The notes under the pieces are model-generated. The model did not search any database. It was not told the origin of the DNA and was given only the letters and a program-made list of their open reading frames with translations. Positions 17,422 through 25,275 of a stretch of 30,364 nucleotides of DNA are shown in pieces. Origin of the DNA: Oceanicaulis sp. (lineage in GTDB: Bacteria; Pseudomonadota; Alphaproteobacteria; Caulobacterales; Maricaulaceae); the NCBI GenBank assembly GCA_007571185.1, contig RKRX01000207.1, positions 1 to 30,364 on the forward strand. The letters run 5' to 3'. The translations under genes and the position numbers were made by a program. How positions within the stretch are numbered: position 1 is the stretch's first letter; every line of letters begins with the position of its first letter.

Positions 17422-18541
17422 CCGCCGAAGTCCGCCCGGAGCTGTCCGTCGCAAGCGCGGTCGTTTTCGCTCTTTCCGACTGGTCAGTGGCGACGGTGGC
17501 GATCTCGGCCCGCAGGCGAGCCGCGAAAACTTCGAGCACACGCTCTAGTTCGGTCTTTTCTTTAAGAAGGTCCGCATGTTGCGCCTGGAGATCGGACACA
17601 TCCGCCTGGGCAAGCCGTTGCAGGCGCAATGACAAGCGGTTATCCTCGCGCAGTTTTTCTATCTCGGCGTTGAGGCGCTGCTGGCTCTGACGCTCCGCCT
17701 CTAACGTATCCGCCAACCCGGAATGCTGGGCGCGCAGTTTTTCTATCTCGGCGTTGAGGCGCTGCTGGCTCTGACGCTCCGCCTCTAACGTATCCGCCAA
17801 CCCGGAATACTGGGCGCGAAGATCAGAATGGCTCTGACGCTCCGCCTCTAACGTATCCGCCAACCCGGAATGCTGGGCGCGAAGATCAGATACGTCTGTT
17901 TCAAACTCTTTCGCACGTCGCTCCCAGTCCGGTGCAATGACGCCTTCCATGATCTCCGGGTCCGGCGACCCGGCGCGCCAGTTTACTTTGAAGGCATGTT
18001 CATCAAGCCAAGCCTGAACCTCGGCAAGCCCGGCGCCGCCCTCATGAAGCGGGGCCCGGGCGATCTTCACCACGATCAGTTCAAAAGCCCCAAGCAGATC
18101 CGCTTCGTGCAGATCAGACAGCACCAAAAGCACCTCCGAAGGCGCTTCAATCACCAGCCCGCATCCTCTCTGCTCAGGCCTGCTCATATGATCGCGCACC
18201 AAGCGGCGCGGGGTGAGCGCCCGCACCGACAGGGTCCGAAGAGTGCTCAGACCGGGGAACAGTTCCAGCGCACCGGTCGGAGCGCGCGTGCTGCTGAGGG
18301 GGGCGTGGCGCGTGCAGTTCAGACGCGCCCAACCTGTCCGGGCCGCAACCGCGGCCTGGACTGTTTCCCCCCCGCCGTGGGCCTCAAGCCAGGTTTCAGC
18401 TTGAACAGCCGCGACGGGATCAGGCTCAACCAAAACCACATGTTCAGCCTTAGCGCATAACTCTTTCCAGCCCTGCGCACCGGCCCCGATGTGCAACAGC
18501 AACGGCATGGACGGGATCAGCATATCCCCAACCCGTTCCAT
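17414..18541 (-). CDS. Degenerate FkbM/methyltransferase-like domain fused to a tandem-repeat coiled coil
   Basis: The 375-residue product starts with a Rossmann-like segment, LLLHIGAGAQGWKELCAKA and VVLVEPDPVAA (about 14-45). Later comes LIVVKIARAPL (155-165), occupying the place of the FkbM KIDVEG motif but lacking its acidic residues, so catalysis is doubtful. From about 205 to 345 it is a predicted coiled coil. Residues 220-296 consist of three tandem units beginning LRAQ[HY]SGLADTLEAERQS, of 21, 28 and 28 residues, that is three, four and four heptads. The ATG shares one base with the preceding stop (TGATG); a GTG one codon earlier is also possible. It may be a scaffold for the glycan enzymes around it. 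Confidence 0.65.
   Translation of the reverse strand: MERVGDMLIPSMPLLLHIGAGAQGWKELCAKAEHVVLVEPDPVAAVQAETWLEAHGGGETVQAAVAARTGWARLNCTRHAPLSSTRAPTGALELFPGLSTLRTLSVRALTPRRLVRDHMSRPEQRGCGLVIEAPSEVLLVLSDLHEADLLGAFELIVVKIARAPLHEGGAGLAEVQAWLDEHAFKVNWRAGSPDPEIMEGVIAPDWERRAKEFETDVSDLRAQHSGLADTLEAERQSHSDLRAQYSGLADTLEAERQSQQRLNAEIEKLRAQHSGLADTLEAERQSQQRLNAEIEKLREDNRLSLRLQRLAQADVSDLQAQHADLLKEKTELERVLEVFAARLRAEIATVATDQSERAKTTALATDSSGRTSADG
17654..17884 (-). repeat. Tandem in-frame repeats, 84/84/63 bp, within the coiled coil
   Basis: Units at 17654-17737 and 17738-17821 are both 84 bases and differ at about two positions by eye. The unit at 17822-17884 is a 63-base version lacking the last part. All three keep frame and heptad phase. 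The near identity implies recent duplication or slippage. Confidence 0.9.
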
Positions 18542-19479
18542 CACCGGGCGTCTCCTTTAACCTTGCCGCCCGCGCCGCGGATTGTTCTCAGAGGCGCGGT
18601 GACCTTCCATGAGGTGGAACTGCGCATCTGCGCCAGCGCACTGCGATGCTCATCACTGTCTTTGCGCGCCCATTCCAGCGCCTTGGTCGCCGCCGCCAGC
18701 TCGTCCTTCAAATCATCACACTGATGTTGCAGCGCGATCACTTCATGCTCAAGTTTTTTCTGGCGCACCACATCAGGCTTGCCAGCCGTCATTTCCTGAT
18801 ACCATTCCAGCTCCTGCTCACAGGCGAGCAGTGCAGATTGGAAGGCGGCGATTGTTTCACGCTGTGCGTCAAGCGTTTCGTCACAGACACTGTCCGATGA
18901 GAACCTTGGTGAATCGGAGCGTGCAAATGCCCCGATCGCTGCAAGTGCAGCCCCCGCACGCGCGGCAAGCGCCGCCTCGTCATAAACGATCGGGCTGAGA
19001 CAAGCCTCCAGCTCGTCAGACAATCCGCTGAGCACAGGCTGTGATCGAAGCAGGCTGGGCGCGATCAGTGTCTGACGCAAGATGCCCGTGTGCGGGACCG
19101 GACAGGTCTCCCCTTTCACGCTGAACACCGGGATGATGCGACTTTCAAAAAAGCGCGCGGCCGTCTTTTCAAGTTCGACTTCGGGTAGATGACCGGCGTC
19201 GGCGGGGATCAGAAGCACGCGGCGGCGATGCTTGCGATGAAGCCCCAACAGCACAGACAGGCGCTCCTGAACAAAAGACAAAGCCTTATCGGGCTCCATG
19301 CCCCGGTACAGGGCGTGGCCCAGCAATTCTGGCGCGGGCGCGCACCAGATCATCAAACATTGCGCAGCATGCTCCTCAAGGCGAGCCAGAAGATCAGCCG
19401 GATCAAAAGCGACAAGCAGCGCCCGGTGCTCTTCGCTCAGGTGGTTACGTAACCCGTCAAATGAGAGCGTGTAAAGCAA
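18541..19479 (-). CDS. Uncharacterised glycan-cluster protein with C-terminal coiled coil
   Basis: The 312-residue product has no domain I can name. The N-terminal 190 residues look globular (LLVAFDPADLLARLEEHAAQ, CLMIWCAPAPELLG, RRRVLLIPADAGHLPE). The region of about 205-290 is a coiled coil (ALLACEQELEWYQEMT, HEVIALQHQCDDLKDEL). It ends with SSTSWKVTAPLRTIRG, a segment commonly found at the end of coiled-coil regions in glycosyltransferases and polysaccharide-locus proteins. The start is TTG with GAGGGAG about eight bases upstream. The C-terminal stop overlaps the start of the next gene. It may be an adaptor or length-control protein; that is inference from context only. Confidence 0.6.
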   Translation of the reverse strand: MLYTLSFDGLRNHLSEEHRALLVAFDPADLLARLEEHAAQCLMIWCAPAPELLGHALYRGMEPDKALSFVQERLSVLLGLHRKHRRRVLLIPADAGHLPEVELEKTAARFFESRIIPVFSVKGETCPVPHTGILRQTLIAPSLLRSQPVLSGLSDELEACLSPIVYDEAALAARAGAALAAIGAFARSDSPRFSSDSVCDETLDAQRETIAAFQSALLACEQELEWYQEMTAGKPDVVRQKKLEHEVIALQHQCDDLKDELAAATKALEWARKDSDEHRSALAQMRSSTSWKVTAPLRTIRGAGGKVKGDAR

Positions 19480-19590
19480 TAGTCCGGCTCCCTCAGCGTT
19501 TGAACGCGAACATATTAGCCCCTCACTCCTCTCGACACCACTGCCCTTTCAGAGCGATCCAGACCCGAGCCCGGTCGGGCACGGCGGCGC
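19480..19590. other. Spacer inside the glycan cluster
   Basis: This 111-base gap is the only large one within the minus-strand glycan cluster. It holds the GAGGGAG site for the downstream TTG start and a small CCCGA...TCGGG inverted repeat with no T-run. An internal promoter is possible, but none was identified. Confidence 0.3.
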
Positions 19591-20550
19591 TTACCGGTTT
19601 TCAAACGCTCGTTGAACACTCGCCCACCAGTATTCAATTCCCAAACGTTCAAGAATCATCTCCCGCTGGACCCTCATAAAACCGGTCCGAAAATACCGGG
19701 TGAACCAGGTCTCAATCTTGGCCGGGCAAAGCGCCTGCTCAGTCCAGTCCCCTACAGTCACAACCGGAAATGCCGCATAAGCCTCACTGACTGCGGTCCG
19801 ACGGATGATCGGCACCGCCCCGTTCAACAAAGCCTTCCATGCCTTTGGAGAGGGGTCTAGCCCTCCGCCTTCCACACACAGAACAAAGGCATGGTTGTGA
19901 ATCAGCGCCTCATATTCAACCTCGTCAACAGGAGCTTCCAGTACAGTTGTGAAGGGGCGCCAGTGCGACCTGGCCAATGCCGTGACGGTCCTGCGAGGCT
20001 CCCACTGCGCTCCCTCGCGCACGCGGTGGGCGCACAGAACGCGGCGATACCGATCCGCCGTCCGGCCCCATTCGGGTGCGGTCAGCGTGGCCGGGATTGC
20101 ATCGGAATCGGGATAAACCATGCCCAACGGCAGGGGGCGAACTTTAGGATGAAAACAGGTGTCGAGGTTTTCACAAAACCAAGCGAGCAGGAGTGGATGC
20201 TTGGCCAGTTTGAATAACCGCTCCCGCATGAGACCGGGCAGGGCTGGCCAGCGCTTGTCTACCTGATGAGGAAGCGTGACGTCTTCTGATCCGGTGATCA
20301 GCACAAAGGGTCGATGGAGCTGGGGCAAGACGGTGTCAAGAAAATACGTCAGGGCATACTCATGCGCCCGCAAGGAGACGAACACGGTTCGAACTGAGTC
20401 TGGATCGGTTTGTAGCCGATCGGCCACATGAGGCTCGACCCGATCGCTGAGCACCACCCGGTCACAGCGCGCTGCAATCCCGGTGAGCACATAGGCCTCC
20501 GCCCCCTGAAATTTGGGGAACAACCGTGTGCTGTGCGGTGTGAACCCCAT
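19591..20550 (-). CDS. Exostosin-like glycosyltransferase
   Basis: From the ATG at 20550 the product is 319 residues. The C-terminal half shows the exostosin/GT47-type nucleotide-sugar region: FVLCVEGGGLDPSPKAWKAL followed by LNGAVPIIRRTAVSEAY, the same architecture as in the large glycosyltransferase of this cluster (LWEAIANGAVPVVL). The N-terminal half has RPFVLITGSEDVTLPHQVD. No signal peptide is seen. The start lies one base after the preceding sulfotransferase stop (TGAGATG), so coupling is likely; a longer frame to 20622 overlaps that gene and is less plausible. The sugar transferred is unknown. Confidence 0.75.
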   Translation of the reverse strand: MGFTPHSTRLFPKFQGAEAYVLTGIAARCDRVVLSDRVEPHVADRLQTDPDSVRTVFVSLRAHEYALTYFLDTVLPQLHRPFVLITGSEDVTLPHQVDKRWPALPGLMRERLFKLAKHPLLLAWFCENLDTCFHPKVRPLPLGMVYPDSDAIPATLTAPEWGRTADRYRRVLCAHRVREGAQWEPRRTVTALARSHWRPFTTVLEAPVDEVEYEALIHNHAFVLCVEGGGLDPSPKAWKALLNGAVPIIRRTAVSEAYAAFPVVTVGDWTEQALCPAKIETWFTRYFRTGFMRVQREMILERLGIEYWWASVQRAFENR

Positions 20551-20551
20551 C

Positions 20552-21244
20552 TCAGAGCGCACGGTCGCGTAACCCGTTCCAAACCTCCACAACCGGGGTG
20601 GGCAGCGTATCTCCAGCCTCATTCTGGACGGTCAGAAGGGAAGCGTCGAAAAAACCGGGATCAGTTTTGGATTCAAGATCCAAAGCCTCCAGCAAGTTCT
20701 GTAATTTGACCTTCATCTCCGCTGCGTCCGACACACATTCTATGATAGGAAAATTCAGCTCGTCCCGCCAGTGCAGAAGACGTGCATTATAGGCCAGCCA
20801 TACCTCAAGCCCTGTCCCGATCGGAAATCCGTTCCGACTTTCCAGCGACCGCGCCACCGCCATGGGATGACGGAAAATCCCCAGTGGCCGTGCTTTGGGC
20901 AACACATCCAGCCAACCTTGAAGGGTCAGCAGAGTGCGCGGATCCTTAAACCCCCATTTCTCCATGCCCTTGCGGGATTCAATGAACAGATCGCGTACAG
21001 CAGCATGCAGGGGCGGCCAGTGCAGGGTTTGGGGAGGATTGTCCCAACTGCCGCCGTTAACCTTGAGCAGATCTTCTTGCATGTACAAAACTGCGGGCGG
21101 TTCCTGAAGCCCTTTAGGATTGCGCCTGATGCTCCTGTCCAGAACCCGGCCCAGATACACGCCAGCTTCAAGCAAAGCGCCGGTCAGCGCACTCGTCCCG
21201 CTGCGATGCATGCCCAATACGATATAGCATGTGCTATCAGACAT
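20552..21244 (-). CDS. Sulfotransferase family protein
   Basis: The 230-residue product has a clear sulfotransferase P-loop at the N-terminus, IVLGMHRSGTSALTGALL (8-25). Next comes KWGFKDPRTLLTL (about 96-108), a known conserved segment of this family. The 3'-phosphate-binding motif is GIFRHPMAVARSLESR (about 123-138). Length and motif order fit PAPS-dependent carbohydrate sulfotransferases of bacterial polysaccharide loci. It is the first gene of the minus-strand glycan cluster. The ATG is preceded by GGGGAGAACAGG, and an intergenic stretch separates it from the divergent third sulfotransferase gene. Confidence 0.85.
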   Translation of the reverse strand: MSDSTCYIVLGMHRSGTSALTGALLEAGVYLGRVLDRSIRRNPKGLQEPPAVLYMQEDLLKVNGGSWDNPPQTLHWPPLHAAVRDLFIESRKGMEKWGFKDPRTLLTLQGWLDVLPKARPLGIFRHPMAVARSLESRNGFPIGTGLEVWLAYNARLLHWRDELNFPIIECVSDAAEMKVKLQNLLEALDLESKTDPGFFDASLLTVQNEAGDTLPTPVVEVWNGLRDRAL

Positions 21245-21335
21245 TTTCGCCTGTTCTCCCCAGTCGCCGACCGAAGGCTAACCGAGCTTGGCGACGACGA
21301 CGAGGCATTACAACAGCTGCTCGGATCGCCGCCCC
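21245..21335. other. Divergent intergenic region between two sulfotransferase genes
   Basis: About 90 bases separate the starts of two divergently read sulfotransferase genes, so promoters for both directions are expected here or inside the gene ends. No matched -35/-10 pair stands out on either strand. A TTG at 21288, preceded by GAAGG, is an alternative start for the + strand gene. Confidence 0.3.
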
Positions 21336-22139
21336 ATGTCCCAGTCTCTCCGTTTCCATGCAATGTCCCCCCATCCCCATGTCATGGTCGTCGGCGGGCT
21401 GGGAGGGTCAGGCACGCGGGCCATCGCCGGGGCCATCGAACGGCTGGGTTACGCCCATGGCCCCGCTCTCAACATGTCCCGGGATTGCCTGACCTTTACC
21501 TATCTGTTCGTGCGCACCGGGTGGATGCCTGCCCCTATGCCCAACAAGAGGGATCGACTAGATCAGCTTCGGCGCATAACCGAAGACGGCCTTCAGCCGG
21601 ATCAACCGGAGTTTAAAGCTCTGTCAAACGCCGTGACCTGTTGGACAGCTCCAACGGGATCGGATCCTTTCCTGATCAAGGAACCCAATACCTGGATTTT
21701 TGCGGACACGATTCTGGAACACTGGCCTGACGCGGCCTTCGTGTTCGTGCATCGCAACCCGCTGGACATGGCGGTCAACCAAAACACCAATCAGCTCAAA
21801 CGCTGGGGCCCGGAGCGTGGAATCGACCCGGTCCGCCTAGGTTCCGTTCCCGCCGCACAGCTTGCTCTATGGATTGACGCCTATAAGCAGCAACAGGCTC
21901 GAATGAAGCGTTTTGCCAATCGCACCACCCTGCTGGATTATGACGCTTTCGTGTGTGCTCCCGAAGACCACCTGACAGAGCTGTTCACCCGGCTTGGTAG
22001 CCGGATTGACCCCAATCTGCTGAGTCAGGCGTGCACAGGCATCATCACGCCCAGCAGCCAAGGCCGAGGCAGGGAAACCGATCTGAGCCTGTTTTCAAAG
22101 GACCAGCTAACGTTCTGTCGAGCCCATGGATGGCTCTGA
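21336..22139 (+). CDS. Sulfotransferase family protein (divergent)
   Basis: The product is about 267 residues from this ATG. The P-loop is unusual but recognisable, MVVGGLGGSGTRAIAGAI (about 17-34). Further on are DPFLIKEPNTWIFAD (KEP in place of KDP) and FVFVHRNPLDMAVNQN, the 3'-phosphate-binding region. This pattern resembles bacterial sulfotransferase-domain proteins rather than kinases. The start is uncertain: ATG codons at 21336 and 21363 and a TTG at 21288 are all in frame, and none has an excellent ribosome binding site. It ends three bases before gspF ends on the other strand. It probably belongs functionally with the adjacent glycan cluster. Confidence 0.75.
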   Translation: MSQSLRFHAMSPHPHVMVVGGLGGSGTRAIAGAIERLGYAHGPALNMSRDCLTFTYLFVRTGWMPAPMPNKRDRLDQLRRITEDGLQPDQPEFKALSNAVTCWTAPTGSDPFLIKEPNTWIFADTILEHWPDAAFVFVHRNPLDMAVNQNTNQLKRWGPERGIDPVRLGSVPAAQLALWIDAYKQQQARMKRFANRTTLLDYDAFVCAPEDHLTELFTRLGSRIDPNLLSQACTGIITPSSQGRGRETDLSLFSKDQLTFCRAHGWL

Positions 22140-22142
22140 GAT

Positions 22143-23345
22143 TTAGAGCACGTCGAAGCTGTACAGGCTGGACATGGCCAGAACCAGGCTGATCACGATT
22201 AACCCGATCACTGAAGCAATGAAGCAAATGGCCAAAGGCTCAGTCAGTGCGGTCAACCGTTTGGCCAGGTTACGTGCATCTTGCTCTCCCGTTTCGGCGA
22301 TAAAGAGCAGCATCTCGTTGAGAGCGCCGGACAGCCGTCCGGTACGAATCAAGTTCAGGGTCATGGCGTCAGTATCAGTGTGTACCCTCAGGGCGACCTC
22401 CAGCGGGTCGCCCGAACGAACAGCGCGACGGGCCTGTTCTAACCCCCGGCGGCGTTTATCCGACATCATCCCGCGCTCGGCCAGCTTCAACGCGTCAATC
22501 AGCCCCGCGCCTGCAGACAATGCCGTGCCGGTGATCCGCGCCCAGCGGGCCGTGTCGCTGGTTGACAGAAACCGCCCCAGAACCGGAGTACGCAAAGCTG
22601 CCCGCACCAGGACGCGCCGGGTCCGGGATGCGCGTAACCCCTGCCCCGCCCCCAACACCAGCACCAAGCCGAGGCCCATAACCAGGACCGTATTATTGCT
22701 CAAAAACACTCCGATACTGAGCACTGCACGCGAAAGCGCCGGAATCGAGGCGTCTGCGTTGTCCAGCAGAGCGGAAAAGCGCGGCACCACGAAGAGGAAG
22801 ATAAAGATCACCGCCGCTAATCCAGCGAGAGCCAGAAAGACAGGATAGGACAGGGCATTGCGCACCTCCTCAGCCGAGGCCAGATCACGGCCTATCTGGG
22901 CGGCGACTTCGTTGAGTCGCGCATCGAGAGAGCCTGTCGCCTCACCCAGCTCCACAAGACGCGGCGCATAGTCAGGCAGGGTCGGCATATGCACGGCCAG
23001 CGCCCGGGACAGACGCCCTCCCCCGCGCAATTCTGATCGAATCGCCCGCATCTGCTCAGAGAGTTCCCTGCAAGACTCCTGCTCCAACAGACTGTCAAAC
23101 GCACTCAACAGCGGCGCCCCCGCCTTTAGCAAGGTCGCTAGCTGACGCATGAAGCGATGGTGATCACGAGGCTTGGCCGACTTGCGGGTGAAAGTCCGAT
23201 CCGCACCGTCACTGGCGTTGACTTCATAGGCCAGAATGCCCTGACTGCGCAGCTGACTGACAGCATCATCGCGATCATGAGCGTTGGTCCGGCCCTCGAC
23301 CAAAGCGCCGTCGCGCTTGAATCCCTTATAGGCGAAACTAACCAT
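22143..23345 (-). CDS. gspF: Type II secretion system inner-membrane protein GspF
   Basis: GspF is the polytopic inner-membrane platform protein of type II secretion and interacts with the ATPase GspE. The 400-residue product has the usual N-terminus (FAYKGFKRDGALVEG) and two T2SSF domains, the first starting HRFMRQLATLLKAGAPLLSA and the second after ARWARITGTALSAGAGLIDAL. Hydrophobic segments occur at about 162-188, 215-235 and near the C-terminus (IASVIGLIVISLVLAM). The ATG overlaps the gspE stop by eight bases (ATGGTTAG). It converges tail to tail with a sulfotransferase gene, leaving no room for a dedicated terminator. Confidence 0.95.
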   Translation of the reverse strand: MVSFAYKGFKRDGALVEGRTNAHDRDDAVSQLRSQGILAYEVNASDGADRTFTRKSAKPRDHHRFMRQLATLLKAGAPLLSAFDSLLEQESCRELSEQMRAIRSELRGGGRLSRALAVHMPTLPDYAPRLVELGEATGSLDARLNEVAAQIGRDLASAEEVRNALSYPVFLALAGLAAVIFIFLFVVPRFSALLDNADASIPALSRAVLSIGVFLSNNTVLVMGLGLVLVLGAGQGLRASRTRRVLVRAALRTPVLGRFLSTSDTARWARITGTALSAGAGLIDALKLAERGMMSDKRRRGLEQARRAVRSGDPLEVALRVHTDTDAMTLNLIRTGRLSGALNEMLLFIAETGEQDARNLAKRLTALTEPLAICFIASVIGLIVISLVLAMSSLYSFDVL

Positions 23346-25140
23346 GGTCGGCCCCCTGGCTCAGCGCCGCCTGCGAAGCCGCCGCACCGCCCAGAACGCG
23401 CAGCACTTCTTCCACAGATGTAATCCCGGCGCGCGCCTTGAGCAGACCATCTTGCATCAACGATAGGAATCCCGCCCGACGGGCAGCGTCCTCCACGCCA
23501 GCCCGCCCCCGGCCATGAGCAATCGCTTCTTTCAGATCACCTTCAACCGCGGCAGCTTCATAGACTGCAATCCGACCGGCGTAACCCTGGTTGCGACAGT
23601 GCGGGCAACCCACCGGCGACCGCCAGTTTGCGGGTTCTGACCGTGAGTCTAGAGGCCAGATCACGCCGCGATCAGACGCTTGCGCCATCAGACGCTCGGC
23701 CTCATCAATGCGATCCTGTGAGGCCGGGATGGTGCAATGCGCACACAGACGTCGCAACAGACGCTGAGCCAGCAAGCCACGTAGAGAGGCCGACACCAGG
23801 AATGGTTCCACACCCAAATCGATCAAACGCTCAATGGCCCCCAGCGCGGTATTGGTATGCAGGGTCGAGAGCACCAGATGACCTGTCAACGCGGCCTGAA
23901 TGGCGATGCGTGCGGTTTCCCCGTCACGGATTTCACCAATCATGATCACATCGGGATCCTGACGCAGAATGGCGCGCAAACCACGGGCGAAATCATAACC
24001 GATATCGGCGCGCGCCTGGACCTGGGTGACACCCTCCATATCGTATTCCACCGGATCTTCGATGGTGATAATTTTTCCTGTACCATCATTAACCCGCTCA
24101 AGAGCGCGATAGAGCGTGGTTGATTTACCCGAACCGGTCGGGCCGGTCACGAGGATCACGCCATTGGGTTCGCTGATGACCCGGTCAAACACGGCGCGCT
24201 GGGAACCCTGAAGCCCCAGACCTTCCAGGGACGGCAGTTGCTGTCTCTTGCGCAGCAGGCGCAGCACCAGCGACTCACCCCAGGCGCCGGGCAAGGAAGA
24301 AACCCGCAGGTCGATATCCTGACCGGCGAATCGGACCGTCTGGCGGCCATCCTGCGGTAGGCGGCGTTCGGCGATATCCATGGCCGAGACCAGCTTGATC
24401 CGCGACGCCACGGCATCAAACCGGGATCGGGGCTGGGTCTGCACCAGGCCCAGAACGCCATCCACCCGGAAACGAACCTGGAACTCGTGCTCGAAAGGTT
24501 CGATGTGAATATCGCTGGCGCCATCGCGCAGCGCATCCTCAAACACCGCACTCACGAAATCGATGACAGGTGCTTCCTCCGCCATCTCCCGCAAACGCTC
24601 TACATCCGTCAGCCCAACTTCACGGGTCCGGGCGCCCGCGGTTTGCAACCGAGCAAGCGCGCTGTCAAGCATGCGGTTGGAGCCCAGAACCACTTGCATC
24701 TCACCCCGCCACAACATGCTCAACCGTTCCTGAAGACCGGGATCAAGCGGATCACGCGCCAGCACGACGAGCCGGGCGGCATCTGGCGCGGGGGAAGTCC
24801 GCTCTGGGTATTTTAGTGCTGCGAGTCGGGCCTCATCAGCGCCGGCCCACCACATGACGGCGGTTTTTTCCAACAGCCAGCGCAGCGGCAGTCCCAGCGC
24901 CGCAGGCGCATGGAGATAGTCTGCATCTTCCCGTGGTAAAGCCTCTGCATCGAGAAGCGGGATACCCAGCTGACGGGAGAGCGCTGCAAGCAGGCGCTCC
25001 TCGGCCACCGCGCCCATCCGCAAAAGAGCTTGACCGAACAGAACAGGCGTTTCACGCTGATAAGCCAAAGCCTGATCAATATCGGTTCGGCTGATTGCCT
25101 TTTGCGCCAGTAAAATCTCACCAATGGGATGAGGGATCAT
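23338..25140 (-). CDS. gspE: Type II secretion system ATPase GspE
   Basis: GspE powers assembly of the type II secretion pseudopilus from the cytoplasmic face. The product is 600 residues from the chosen ATG. The N-terminal domain begins HPIGEILLAQKAISRTDID. Walker A is VTGPTGSGKSTTLYRAL (about 328-344), the Walker B region is ILRQDPDVIMIGEIRDGET, and the tetracysteine zinc element typical of GspE is present as CAHC (about 467) and CPHC (about 511). The ATG at 25140 follows GAGAGG by seven bases; a longer frame to 25176 adds 12 residues with no gain in similarity. It is coupled to gspF by an eight-base overlap. Confidence 0.96.
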   Translation of the reverse strand: MIPHPIGEILLAQKAISRTDIDQALAYQRETPVLFGQALLRMGAVAEERLLAALSRQLGIPLLDAEALPREDADYLHAPAALGLPLRWLLEKTAVMWWAGADEARLAALKYPERTSPAPDAARLVVLARDPLDPGLQERLSMLWRGEMQVVLGSNRMLDSALARLQTAGARTREVGLTDVERLREMAEEAPVIDFVSAVFEDALRDGASDIHIEPFEHEFQVRFRVDGVLGLVQTQPRSRFDAVASRIKLVSAMDIAERRLPQDGRQTVRFAGQDIDLRVSSLPGAWGESLVLRLLRKRQQLPSLEGLGLQGSQRAVFDRVISEPNGVILVTGPTGSGKSTTLYRALERVNDGTGKIITIEDPVEYDMEGVTQVQARADIGYDFARGLRAILRQDPDVIMIGEIRDGETARIAIQAALTGHLVLSTLHTNTALGAIERLIDLGVEPFLVSASLRGLLAQRLLRRLCAHCTIPASQDRIDEAERLMAQASDRGVIWPLDSRSEPANWRSPVGCPHCRNQGYAGRIAVYEAAAVEGDLKEAIAHGRGRAGVEDAARRAGFLSLMQDGLLKARAGITSVEEVLRVLGGAAASQAALSQGADHG

Positions 25141-25153
25141 ACTCCCGCCTCTC

Positions 25154-25186
25154 ACCGTCATCCATCCCCGGATCAAACCCGGGGAA
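25154..25186. repeat. Small REP-like palindrome upstream of gspE
   Basis: CCCCGG (25166-25171) and CCGGGG (25179-25184) form a short stem, preceded by CCGTCATCC. This layout resembles the dispersed CGTCATCCCCGG-type palindromes common between genes in alphaproteobacteria. Only one copy is visible, so its repetitive nature is inferred. Confidence 0.35.
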
Positions 25187-25227
25187 CGCGATTAATCTCC
25201 CAAAGGGTCCATTATCGGACAAAAAAG

Positions 25228-25250
25228 AAGGGCGGACCAAGTCCGCCCTT
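25228..25250 (-). terminator. Rho-independent terminator of the exported-protein gene
   Basis: AAGGGCGGAC and GTCCGCCCTT form a perfect 10-bp stem with a three-base loop. On the minus strand it is followed by CTTTTTTG. It lies 25 bases after the stop of the exported-protein gene and separates it from gspE. Confidence 0.9.
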
Positions 25251-25275
25251 CATCCGACACATCCAAGATGATATC

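Noticed and set aside
20771..21616. A long + strand frame across the sulfotransferase start and the divergent gap
   Set aside because: It lies antisense to one sulfotransferase and out of frame with the other, and has no recognisable protein features.
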